DNA of 36,174 nt, taken from the NCBI GenBank assembly GCA_001767435.1, contig MEKT01000056.1:1-36174 (forward strand), read 5' to 3'. This document shows, one piece after another, positions 6,998 through 13,138 of this stretch; within the stretch, counting starts at the first letter, position 1, and the number at the start of each line of letters is the position of its first letter. The position numbers and the translations under genes were made by a program. Source of the DNA: Acidobacteria bacterium RIFCSPLOWO2_02_FULL_65_29 (lineage in GTDB: Bacteria > Acidobacteriota > Vicinamibacteria > Vicinamibacterales > CAVVIG01). The notes under the pieces were generated by a model that was not told where the DNA came from, ran no database searches, and saw nothing but the letters and a program-made list of their open reading frames with translations.

Positions 6998-7828
6998 CTA
7001 TCGGACCCCTTCTCTTAGATTAGCGACAATTGTCGCTACGAGCGCAGCAGCATTCTCGCTTGCCGTCGCCAGAAACTGTTCGTAGCTGATCAGCGCCTGT
7101 CCGTCAGCGCGATCCGTGATGCTTCTGATGACAAGGCATGCAACACCAAATTGGCGGCAGGTTTGGACAACGGCTGCCCCCTCCATTTCGATGGCGGTTG
7201 CGCCAAGCGTGTCGCGCAATGCGCCCCGTCGAGCGATATCAGCAAGAAACACATCGCCTGTAACGATGACTCCCTCGACGATCCGCGGCGTGTGATCTCT
7301 ACCATCCGCCGTCCGAACTGGCGGCAATCGCAGACCACTGGCGGAGCGTCGCGCCACCTCCAACAGTGCCTCTGGCGCCGGGACGAGAAGCGGATCGAGA
7401 TCGCCTGTTACGGCGTTTCTCATCCCACGCCGCCGTACTCCATCTGTTGTTTGCAGTCCGACGTCGTGCTGTGCCACCGTTGCACCAATCACGACATCGC
7501 CTTGGTTCAGCGCCGGATCGACAGCGCCCGCCGTTCCCGAGAAGAGAAGCGCTGACGGATTGAACTGACCGATCAGCAGCGTGGTAATGATCGCGGCGTT
7601 GACCTTGCCAGCGCCGGAACGCCCGATTACAACCTGCTGTCCATCTAGCGTGCCGACGCGAAATACGTAGCCTCTGACAGAGACTTCACGACTCTCTTGA
7701 AGGCGCTTTTCGATAGGAGCAATCTCGCTAGCAATGCCCAGAATGCCGACGATGGACTGGGCCAGCGCGGTCGTCGGAACGACAAGGAGTAGAAGTGTTG
7801 CCGCAACGAGACGTGCTCTGGGACTCAT
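6998..7828 (-). CDS. Exported MTA/SAH-nucleosidase-like phosphorylase-superfamily enzyme (cassette gene)
   Basis: The product is 276 residues from ATG 7828, with a GGAGG ribosome site, starting about 50 bases after a GTTAGGC box. The first 24 residues form a signal peptide (MSPRAR, hydrophobic LVAATLLLLVV, ALA-QS). The rest fits the PNP_UDP_1 superfamily and most resembles 5'-methylthioadenosine/S-adenosylhomocysteine nucleosidase: IVGILGIASEIAPI (the N-terminal strand with the catalytic-type acid), SGTAGAVDPALNQGDVVIG, and near residue 220 the purine-site block IEMEGAAVVQTCRQFGV followed by RSITDRAD. These enzymes cleave the N-glycosidic bond of adenosine derivatives. Export to the periplasm is unusual for this intracellular activity. 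Substrate specificity cannot be fixed from sequence alone. Confidence 0.85.
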   Translation of the reverse strand: MSPRARLVAATLLLLVVPTTALAQSIVGILGIASEIAPIEKRLQESREVSVRGYVFRVGTLDGQQVVIGRSGAGKVNAAIITTLLIGQFNPSALLFSGTAGAVDPALNQGDVVIGATVAQHDVGLQTTDGVRRRGMRNAVTGDLDPLLVPAPEALLEVARRSASGLRLPPVRTADGRDHTPRIVEGVIVTGDVFLADIARRGALRDTLGATAIEMEGAAVVQTCRQFGVACLVIRSITDRADGQALISYEQFLATASENAAALVATIVANLREGVR

Positions 7829-7876
7829 TCTTACCTCCACCGAACCCTCGCCCGTTTCCAGGTGGTGTGGATTTCC

Positions 7877-8188
7877 GCCTAACGCGTATTGAAGTGGACC
7901 GCACGGCCCTGCGCGCGGCCAACCGCGCCACCCGCCCAAGTCGACTTCACTCCTATGTGTCCGGAGCGGCGGATGTTAGCACGCCGCGGCCCATTGGACC
8001 GTCGTCGTGGTTGACTGCCGCCACGGGATTGGCTGCGGCGGCTGCAGCCAACCACCGACGACGTGCCGGCAGCATCTGCGAGACAAGTGCCGCTGGCGCC
8101 ATAGCTTGACCAATTCAGGCAGGAGAAGGTGGTCGCGCGACTGGCGGCGGGTCTTGCAGCCACCCACCTCCGCCCGGCGTCACAGCCG
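7877..8188. repeat. 310-bp duplicated noncoding segment, copy 1 (with attC-like core)
   Basis: From GCCTAAC to the ACAGCCG at its end this segment is nearly identical to 9978-10287. It contains an attC-like block (GCCTAAC 7877-7883 to GTTAGCA 7975-7981, with TGAAGTGGAC facing GTCGACTTCA) and, further on, a long imperfect hairpin (about 8001-8062) with arms GTCGTCGTGGTTG and CAACCACCGACGAC. It lies between the PH-like gene and the nucleosidase gene, each time adjoining a cassette gene start on the minus strand. No gene is seen inside. The minus strand reads TGCTAACAT at the GTTAGCA box, a possible promoter. Confidence 0.85.
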
Positions 8189-8193
8189 CACGC

Positions 8194-8571
8194 CTACCTG
8201 AGCACATACCCAGCGAGGACCGCCTGAACCTCGTAGATGCTGAGCTTCTTGTTGAACTGCAGCTGAAGTGGGGCAGGCGTGCCTGACAGCCAAATCTTCA
8301 GCTCCGCGTCCCGGTCAAACTGACCAGCGGTTTCCACACTAAACCGAGTAATGCTTCTGTAGGGGATGGACTGGTACTCGACCTTGCTACCGGTAATCCC
8401 CTGCCGGTTAACAAAAATGAGTCGTCGATCCGTGAACAAGAACATATCGCGGATCAATTGGTACGCTTTCTCGATCCGCTCTTGCGCAGCCAAGATCTGC
8501 GCGAAGTCTGCTTGCGCTTTCACGACGTCCACCTCACTCGCATTCCCCATCAGGCTGTCAAGCAACCCCAC
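8194..8571 (-). CDS. Small PH-like domain protein (cassette gene)
   Basis: The product is 125 residues. The GTG at 8571 is chosen because a perfect GGAGGT site precedes it; the internal ATG at 8550 lacks one. After an N-terminal helical part the bulk of the protein is a bacterial PH-like domain of the YokE/bPH type: MFLFTDRRLIFVNRQGITGSK, YQSIPYRSITRFSVE, then alternating strands ending in a C-terminal helix. Such domains occur alone in many bacteria without a settled function; binding of lipid or protein is possible. It has no signal peptide or membrane span. Its C-terminal domain type recalls that of the TerB/PH gene at 2366-3460, though the two are not close in sequence. Confidence 0.8.
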   Translation of the reverse strand: MGLLDSLMGNASEVDVVKAQADFAQILAAQERIEKAYQLIRDMFLFTDRRLIFVNRQGITGSKVEYQSIPYRSITRFSVETAGQFDRDAELKIWLSGTPAPLQLQFNKKLSIYEVQAVLAGYVLR

Positions 8572-8704
8572 GCCGACCTCCTCTCAAGGTGACGTCGTAC
8601 CCATTCCCGCCGTCCGGTAGACGACTCAACGTCGCGGCGACGCGGGGATGCACGGCAGAAGCGTCCCCATCGTCTACGACCTTGCGCATGCGTTTCCCGT
8701 GTCC

Positions 8705-8761
8705 GCCGAACGTTGCGGCTCACCCGCGGCCGCCTGTCGTTCACGCAGCCGCTTGTTGGGC
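8705..8761 (-). other. Probable attC site upstream of the toxin-antitoxin genes
   Basis: This 57 bp site runs from GCCGAAC (8705-8711) to GTTGGGC (8755-8761). GCGGCT and AGCCGC pair, with one extra G on the minus-strand 5' arm as in the better sites; the inner part pairs poorly. It closes the cassette holding the toxin-antitoxin pair when the array is read on the minus strand. In front of it, 8617-8677 holds a further imperfect inverted repeat (GTAGACGA ... TCGTCTAC) of unknown meaning. Confidence 0.6.
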
Positions 8762-8782
8762 TGCACCGCTCGGGTCTAGAAT
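8753..8782 (+). promoter_or_regulatory. Promoter of the toxin-antitoxin genes, overlapping the attC end; probably leaderless
   Basis: TTGTTG (8753-8758) lies 18 bases before TAGAAT (8777-8782). The start codon ATG begins at 8789, six bases after the -10 box, so transcription would begin at or next to the start codon. No ribosome site is present, which fits a leaderless mRNA. The -35 box overlaps the GTTGGGC core of the attC. Confidence 0.5.
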
Positions 8783-8788
8783 GGCCAC

Positions 8789-9034
8789 ATGACGTCGCGA
8801 GCGCAAGAACTTCTTCGAGAAGCCTTGACCTTACCCACCGAGGAACGCGCGGATGTGGCCGCTGAACTCCTTGCGAGTTTGGATGAACCAGCGACGATGG
8901 ATCCGGTGGCAATTGAAGCGGCGTGGGCTCGTGAAATTGAAAGACGCGCCAGGCGTGTGATGGCGGGTGAGTCGGCTGGCGAACCGTGGGAGGACGTGCG
9001 CGCGCGCGTCGCCCGGCGGTTGGCCGAACGATGA
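8789..9034 (+). CDS. Antitoxin of a RelE/ParE-type toxin-antitoxin pair (addiction module component)
   Basis: The product is 81 residues and acidic to amphipathic helical. It matches the small 'putative addiction module component' antitoxin family: the start SRAQELLREALTLPTEERADVAAELLASLDE is typical, followed by AIEAAWAREIERRARRV and a C-terminal part ending in VARRLAER. Such antitoxins bind and neutralise a RelE/ParE-fold toxin and usually repress their own operon. The stop overlaps the toxin start (ATGA). The pair is on the plus strand, opposite to all other cassette genes, and appears to have its own promoter. In integron arrays such pairs are thought to stabilise the array. Confidence 0.9.
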   Translation: MTSRAQELLREALTLPTEERADVAAELLASLDEPATMDPVAIEAAWAREIERRARRVMAGESAGEPWEDVRARVARRLAER

Positions 9035-9348
9035 ACCGCTCCTTCCGTCCCGAGCCTGAAGCCTCCGTCGAACTCGAACACGCCGCCCTGTGGTACGAAC
9101 ACGAACGGCCGGGTCTTGGCGCGGAATTCCTCGATGCCATTGATGCCACGCTCGATCGAATCGCTCAATGGCCTGATGCCGCTCCACGAGTTGGCGGCCT
9201 TCCCTCCGACGTGCCCGCGCGTCGAGCGCCGGTGAGCGGCTTTCCCTACCACATCGCGTACCTGGTGATGCCGGCGGCCATCCGGATCCTGGCATTCGCG
9301 CACGACAACCGAGAACCTGGGTACTGGTTTTCTCGAGTTAAGGGATAG
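9031..9348 (+). CDS. RelE/ParE-family toxin
   Basis: The product is 105 residues from ATG 9031, which overlaps the antitoxin stop. Its signature is that of the plasmid stabilisation / ParE-RelE superfamily: PEASVELEHAALWYEHERPGLGAEFLDAIDATLDRIAQWPDAAP at the start, the basic strand PARRAPVSGFPYHIAYLV in the middle and ILAFAHDNREPGYWFSR at the end. These toxins either cleave ribosome-bound mRNA or inhibit gyrase; the sequence does not tell which. An alternative start at 8986 would lie within the antitoxin gene and is rejected. The attC at 9361 begins 13 bases after the stop. Confidence 0.9.
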   Translation: MNRSFRPEPEASVELEHAALWYEHERPGLGAEFLDAIDATLDRIAQWPDAAPRVGGLPSDVPARRAPVSGFPYHIAYLVMPAAIRILAFAHDNREPGYWFSRVKG

Positions 9349-9360
9349 TTCCCTCAGTCA

Positions 9361-9423
9361 GCCCAACGATACTGGAATTCAGCGGCGGGGCGAAGCCCCG
9401 TCCGCTGCAATTCCGGGTTGAGC
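9361..9423 (-). other. attC site between the toxin gene and the next cassette
   Basis: This 63 bp site is the most regular in the array: GCCCAAC (9361-9367) ... GTTGAGC (9417-9423), arms GGAATTCAGCGG and CCGCTGCAATTCC, and a terminal hairpin CGGGGC-GAA-GCCCCG. On the minus strand the 5' arm has one extra G and one extra A, six bases apart. It starts 8 bases after the stop of the minus-strand gene 9431-9947, so it is that gene's attC. Confidence 0.9.
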
Positions 9424-9430
9424 AGCACGT

Positions 9431-9947
9431 CTACGGAAGCGAGAATCCCTCTCCCGGCTTGATGATCTTGATCCGCGCCATGTCGGCTATCGCCGCGCGG
9501 ACTACGGGGTCGTTGCCTCGCTGGTTGAGCCATGTCTCCACGGCCTCGCACACATCTTCGCAAAAGCAATCGACTTGAAGGGCAAGCCGTGAACCGGAAG
9601 AGATGTTGTGGAGGGTCATTCCGGGTGGAGGGACGATGAAGGTAAAACTGGTCAGCGCCTTTCGGACCATCTGGCCCGATATATCGAAGTCACCCTCGTG
9701 CAGAAACGCGCATCGAAGAGCGTAACAGTCTTCTCCGCTCAGAAACACGACCGTTTCGTCACCCATGTGGACTGTGTAGGTCGGGTCAAGGTACGTACCG
9801 AACCACGAAATGTAACGAGCCGCCGAACCGCCCTGCCGGCCGTCCAGCTTCGCCGCGATATCTGGCAGCGTGAGCGTCGTCGCCAACGCCGAATACCAGT
9901 TCCGCGCAGCGACTGAATCGCGGACGGCGACGATCAACTCTGTCATT
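9431..9947 (-). CDS. Hypothetical cassette protein
   Basis: The product is 172 residues from ATG 9947 (MTELIVAVRDSVAARNWYSALA), with a GAGGAAGG ribosome site. A longer frame upstream reads through the repeated noncoding segment and is rejected. I do not recognise a named domain. Visible features are an N-terminal amphipathic helix, LPDIAAKLDGRQGGSAARYISWFGTYLDP, a Cys-containing stretch (GEDCYALRCAFLHEGDFDI), and a C-terminal helix after DCFCEDVCEAVETWL. It looks like a compact soluble protein of a family spread through accessory DNA, but no function can be given. Its start is about 30 bases after the GTTGGGC end of the attC-like site in repeat copy 2. Confidence 0.75.
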
Positions 9948-9977
9948 CGACCTTCCTCGACTGTGCCGGCTCTGTCT

Positions 9978-10287
9978 GCCCAACGCGTATTGAAGTGGAC
10001 CGCAGGGCCCTGCACGCGGCCAACCGCGCCACCCGCCAAAGTCGCCTTCACTCCTATGTGTCCGGAGCGGCGGATGTTAGCACGGCGCGGCCTACTGGAC
10101 CGTCGTCGTGGTTGACTGCCGCCACGGGATTGGCTGCGGCGGCTGCAGCCAACCACCGACGACGTGCCGGCGCATCCGCGAGACAAGTGCCGCTGGCGCC
10201 ATAGCTTGACCAATTCAGACAGGAATAGGTGGCCGCGCGGTGGCTGCGGGCCCTGCCGCTAGCCACCTCCGCCCGGCGTTACAGCCG
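9978..10287. repeat. 310-bp duplicated noncoding segment, copy 2 (with attC-like core)
   Basis: Second copy of 7877-8188, starting with GCCCAAC and ending GGCGTTACAGCCG. Between the copies there are scattered substitutions and a few short indels, so the duplication is not brand new. The attC-like block spans 9978-10082 and the long hairpin lies near 10102-10163. A second hairpin (GGTGGCTGCGG ... CCGCTAGCCACC, about 10239-10267) is well formed only in this copy. It is the outermost element of the cassette island; 10288-10363 beyond it shows no gene and no integrase. Confidence 0.85.
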
Positions 10288-10363
10288 ATCGAAGGGACTT
10301 CGCAACCGCGACGCTCCCGCGGCCCGCCGCCACGTCGGCCTGGGTCTGGATCGATGTTCTTGT

Positions 10364-10921
10364 TCACCGCATGTACACCAGCCTGATATCGTCCCCCACC
10401 TGAAGCTGCCCGGGAACATCCTCGCCCGAAATGACCTGGCCGAAGACGACGTAGTGGCCGTCGAGCGAGGGTTGCCTGGACAGCGTGATGTAGATCTGGC
10501 TTTCAGCCTTGTTCGGATCACCCATGTGCGCCAGACCCACGGCGCCCCTGACATGCGGGCGTTTCTTGCTGGTCTCGGCCGCCCCCACGGGTTTGCCGCT
10601 TCCCGCCGCGGCGCCGCGACCCCACAGTTCGCGCTTGCCGGGATCGCGGGTCTGCGGATCGCCGAATTGCACGACGAACCCCGGCTGCGCTCGATGCACA
10701 CGCTGGCCGTCGTAGAAACCTGCCCGCACCAGCGCCAGGATGTGCGCCACGGTGATGTGTGCGTCGTTCGGAAACATCTCGAACGAGAAGGTGCCTTTCG
10801 AGGTCTCGACGACGACGATGGGACGATCGACGGTGCGCTGGGCGATCGCCCGGATCGGCAGTCCAGCAACGCAGGCGGCGACCAGGAACGCAACGTACAC
10901 GTGCACCCGTGCGGGCCTCAT
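10364..10921 (-). CDS. Exported cyclophilin-type peptidyl-prolyl cis-trans isomerase
   Basis: The product is 185 residues from ATG 10921, overlapping the nth stop (ATGA). It starts with a signal peptide (MRPARVHVYVAFLVAACVAGLP, cleavage near AIAQ). The mature part is a bacterial cyclophilin: VVETSKGTFSFEMFPNDAHITVAHILALVRAGFYDG, PGFVVQFGDPQTRDPG, then VGLAHMGDPNKAESQIYITL and LDGHYVVFGQVISGEDV. These enzymes speed proline isomerisation during folding of exported proteins. Compared with classical cyclophilin, the RFHRVVPGFMIQGGD and SQFFI segments are recognisable but altered (RVHRAQPGFVVQFGD; SQIYI). It is the last gene of the operon and lies next to the cassette island. Confidence 0.9.
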   Translation of the reverse strand: MRPARVHVYVAFLVAACVAGLPIRAIAQRTVDRPIVVVETSKGTFSFEMFPNDAHITVAHILALVRAGFYDGQRVHRAQPGFVVQFGDPQTRDPGKRELWGRGAAAGSGKPVGAAETSKKRPHVRGAVGLAHMGDPNKAESQIYITLSRQPSLDGHYVVFGQVISGEDVPGQLQVGDDIRLVYMR

Positions 10922-11646
10922 ACGGCCACCTTCTCGCCGGGGGCGGCGGCCGTCGTCCTCGCCGTGCGCGCCACGCCAACGCGCGGGCACCATGCCGTGA
11001 GGACGCACTCGCCGCACCGCGGATAGACGGGCCGGCACACGTTCTGTCCCCACGTGACGAGATACAGGTTGATGGAGGGCCACCAGCGGGCAGCCGTCGC
11101 GCCGTACAGCGCCCGCTCGGTCTCGTCGGGCGTTCGAGTCCTCACCCACCCGAGCCGGTTCGAGATACGGTGGACGTGGGTATCGACGCAGATGTTGCGC
11201 TCGCTCTTGAACGCCAAGATCAGCACGAGGTTCGCCGTCTTCCGGCCTACGCCGGGAAGCGTGAGCAGCTCGCCCATCGTTTCCGGGACACGGCCGCCGA
11301 ACCGCTCGATCAGGAGCCGGCACGTCGCCTTCACATGCCTGGCCTTGTGGCGATAGAAGCTCACCGGGTAGATCAGGCGCTCGATCCGCTTCACGGTCAG
11401 CTTCGCCATCGTGCGCGGAGACTGCGCCACCTCGAAGAGCCGGGTCGAGGCGGCGAGCGTCGTGGCATCCTGCGTTCGAGCCGACAACAGCGTGGCAATG
11501 AGCACGTGAAACGGATCTTCTTTCCGGCTCTCAGAAATCTTCTCGACCGCGGGCAGCTCGAGGCCGTCAATCGCGCGCGCCAGCGCGCGCATGACGGGTT
11601 CCACGTGCTTCGCCCGCGGGCTCATCCGTGATTCGCCCATCTTCAT
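10918..11646 (-). CDS. nth: Endonuclease III (DNA glycosylase/AP lyase)
   Basis: The product is about 242 residues from ATG 11646; ATG 11640 or a later ATG (MSPRAKH) are possible. The HhH-GPD fold is clear: LIATLLSARTQDATT, then the helix-hairpin-helix LLTLPGVGRKTANLVL with the catalytic Lys in GRKTA, followed by VDTHVHRISNRLGW with the catalytic Asp. The C-terminal C-x6-C-x2-C-x5-C iron-sulphur loop is complete (CRPVYPRCGECVLTAWC). The enzyme removes oxidised pyrimidines in base excision repair. It follows the Cys-rich microcompartment gene by 18 bases and overlaps the isomerase gene, so it is probably co-transcribed with both. Confidence 0.93.
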   Translation of the reverse strand: MKMGESRMSPRAKHVEPVMRALARAIDGLELPAVEKISESRKEDPFHVLIATLLSARTQDATTLAASTRLFEVAQSPRTMAKLTVKRIERLIYPVSFYRHKARHVKATCRLLIERFGGRVPETMGELLTLPGVGRKTANLVLILAFKSERNICVDTHVHRISNRLGWVRTRTPDETERALYGATAARWWPSINLYLVTWGQNVCRPVYPRCGECVLTAWCPRVGVARTARTTAAAPGEKVAV

Positions 11647-11664
11647 GCTGTAGGGTAGAGAACT

Positions 11665-11898
11665 TTAATGTCCGTACGACAGGCAGTACCCGCAGTGATT
11701 GCATCGGACGGCTGGCTCGATCAGGCACATGCCGTCACCGTCGCCGCCGCGGGCAAGCGGCACCAGTGTGTGGCTCGCGTGAGCCCTGTGAGCAGAGTCG
11801 AGCGGTGCGGGCCGAGAAGCTGCCGGCGGCTCCGGCCGCATGTGCCGCGCGATCGATTCGCGCACGAGGGCGCGCAGCTCGGCATCAGAGAATTGCAT
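11665..11898 (-). CDS. Small Cys-rich protein of the microcompartment locus
   Basis: The product is 77 residues from ATG 11898, overlapping the end of the preceding shell gene by 14 bases. The N-terminus is one amphipathic helix (MQFSDAELRALVRESIARHM), then a Pro/Ala-rich linker, then a compact C-terminus GGDGDGMCLIEPAVRC followed by NHCGYCLSYGH. The four cysteines include C-x2-C-x2-C and suit metal or iron-sulphur binding. The short N-terminal helix plus linker looks like an encapsulation peptide that would bring the protein into the shell. I do not recognise an experimentally known function; the cysteine motif and the position in the shell operon are the evidence. Confidence 0.75.
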   Translation of the reverse strand: MQFSDAELRALVRESIARHMRPEPPAASRPAPLDSAHRAHASHTLVPLARGGDGDGMCLIEPAVRCNHCGYCLSYGH

Positions 11899-12163
11899 AG
11901 AGGTCCACGCTATCCACGATGCCGACAATCGCGGCGTCCACAGGCGCGGCTTTGCGGCCGAGCGCCTCGCCGGCCGCCCGACCTTCGAGGACAATCAGCA
12001 CTTTCTCGCTCACACCGGCGCCGACGCCGTCAACGGCCAGAAGCGTGCCGCCGCGAGGCGTCTCGTCGAGGTTCAGCGGCTGGACCAGCATGAGCTTCGC
12101 GCCTTCGAACTTGCGGTGCTTCTGCGTCGCGACGACGTTGCCCACCACCCTTGCTATGAGCAT
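11885..12163 (-). CDS. Microcompartment vertex protein, EutN/CcmL family (BMC-P), first of three by position
   Basis: The product is 92 residues from ATG 12163 (MLIARVVGNVVATQKHRKFEG). It has the EutN/CcmL signature: the N-terminal strand with GNVVAT-K, then LMLVQPLNLDETPRGG, LLAVDGVGAGVSEKVLIVLEG, and the C-terminal PVDAAIVGIVDSVDL. Members form pentamers that cap the vertices of the protein shell. It is four bases downstream of the next BMC-P gene. Three different BMC-P genes in one locus is a feature of a subset of microcompartments, such as the planctomycete/verrucomicrobial type. Confidence 0.93.
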   Translation of the reverse strand: MLIARVVGNVVATQKHRKFEGAKLMLVQPLNLDETPRGGTLLAVDGVGAGVSEKVLIVLEGRAAGEALGRKAAPVDAAIVGIVDSVDLYAIL

Positions 12164-12167
12164 GGGA

Positions 12168-12434
12168 TCATCCCACGTCCCAGTGGTCCACGATGCCCAC
12201 GATACCGGCATCGACGGGAGGCTCGGCGGGATAGTACGGAAAGCTCGCTTCTTTCCCGCGAACGAAGAACACGTATTCACCCCTGCCGGCGCCAACCGCG
12301 TCCACGGCGACCAGGGGCCTGCCTGCCGGCTGGCGATCCGCGTTGAGGGGCTGGACCAAGAGAAGCGCGAGACCCGTCAGGTTCTCGTCCTTCCGGGTCG
12401 CCACGACCTCGCCGATCACTCTTGCCAGCTGCAT
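12168..12434 (-). CDS. Microcompartment vertex protein, EutN/CcmL family (BMC-P), second by position
   Basis: The product is 88 residues from ATG 12434 (MQLARVIGEVVATRKDENLTG). The EutN/CcmL pattern is complete: LALLLVQPLNADRQPAG, LVAVDAVGAGRGEYVFFVRG and PVDAGIVGIVDHWDVG at the end. Where its paralogues have a Gly/Ala-rich loop it has KEASFPYYPAEP, so the vertex pore surface differs. The start codon lies at the edge of a palindromic word array (12432-12526), which separates it from the upstream BMC-P gene. No ribosome site is visible because the array occupies that position. Confidence 0.92.
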   Translation of the reverse strand: MQLARVIGEVVATRKDENLTGLALLLVQPLNADRQPAGRPLVAVDAVGAGRGEYVFFVRGKEASFPYYPAEPPVDAGIVGIVDHWDVG

Positions 12435-12526
12435 TGGATAATTTGGTAATCGGGTAATCGAGTAATTGATCGGGGAATTGGCTGGCAATCGAACAATCGA
12501 TTACCCGATTATCCAATTACCCGATG
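12432..12526. repeat. Palindromic short-word array (word GGTAATCG)
   Basis: This A+T-richer junction contains tandem copies of an 8-base word (GGTAATCG, GGTAATCG, AGTAATTG) and then inverted copies (GATTACCC, AATTACCC), so the whole can fold into a stem-loop. Part of the same word family recurs at 23540-23560. It lies between two shell genes and may act as a partial terminator or mRNA stabiliser that sets their relative expression. Confidence 0.85.
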
Positions 12527-12796
12527 CTATTCACTGATATCCACCGTATCGACGATGCCGACGATCGCGGCGTCCACGGGGCAGTCTTTCAGGCCCGACG
12601 CCAGACGTGCCGAGCTGCCGCTCACGATGAGCACCGTTTCGCCGGCGCCGGCGTCGACGGTATCGACCGCAACGAGGTAGGCGCCTTCAGCCTTGCCCTT
12701 CGGATCGACGGCGCGGGCCACGAGCAGTTTGCTGCTGACGAGCCGCGGATCCTTCCGCGTCGCCACCACCGTACCGACGACTTTTGCGAGGATCAC
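12527..12796 (-). CDS. Microcompartment vertex protein, EutN/CcmL family (BMC-P), third by position
   Basis: The product is 89 residues and starts with GTG at 12796 (read as MILAKVVGTVVATRKDPRLVS), six bases after the BMC-H stop. The family blocks are LLVARAVDPKGKAEG, LVAVDTVDAGAGETVLIVSG and PVDAAIVGIVDTVDI. It is similar in length and pattern to the two downstream paralogues, which suggests local gene duplication. The product would occupy shell vertices. Confidence 0.92.
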   Translation of the reverse strand: MILAKVVGTVVATRKDPRLVSSKLLVARAVDPKGKAEGAYLVAVDTVDAGAGETVLIVSGSSARLASGLKDCPVDAAIVGIVDTVDISE

Positions 12797-12802
12797 GCCG
12801 GA

Positions 12803-13096
12803 TCAGGCCTTGGTCGCGGTGGCCTTCCCGATGGGAAGCGTGTCTTCGAGGTTGGCGTGCGGTCTCGGAATCACGTGGACCGAGACGAGCTCGCCCACGC
12901 GCCGCGCGGCCGCGGCGCCGGCGTCGGTGGCCGCTTTCACCGCCGCCACGTCGCCGCGGACGATTGCGGTGACGTAGCCGGCTCCGATCTTTTCCCAGCC
13001 GACGAGCGTGACCTTGGCCGCCTTCACCATCGCGTCGGCGGCCTCGATCATCGCGACCAGGCCTTTCGTTTCGATCATCCCAAGCGCCTCGCCCAT
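12803..13096 (-). CDS. Microcompartment hexameric shell protein (BMC-H)
   Basis: The product is 97 residues. It is a canonical BMC-domain protein: start [26 protein letters not shown], middle [25 protein letters not shown], end [13 protein letters not shown] followed by a short tail. Members form flat hexamers that tile the shell facets, with a central pore for substrate. It is the only BMC-H in the window, and no BMC-T is seen, so further shell genes may lie elsewhere in the genome. It sits between the aldolase gene (42 bases upstream) and the first BMC-P gene. Confidence 0.95.
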   Translation of the reverse strand: MGEALGMIETKGLVAMIEAADAMVKAAKVTLVGWEKIGAGYVTAIVRGDVAAVKAATDAGAAAARRVGELVSVHVIPRPHANLEDTLPIGKATATKA

Positions 13097-13138
13097 TACG
13101 TCTCCTTCAGGGACTGGAGGCTAGAGACGCCTCCGCCT

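Noticed and set aside
9948-10213. N-terminal extension of the cassette gene at 9431-9947
   Set aside because: It translates the duplicated noncoding segment and the attC-like site, whereas the ATG at 9947 has a good ribosome site.
10288-10363. Possible attI or integrase remnant at the inner edge of the cassette island
   Set aside because: The 76 bases hold no coding similarity and no core site that I can recognise, and the isomerase gene begins directly after.
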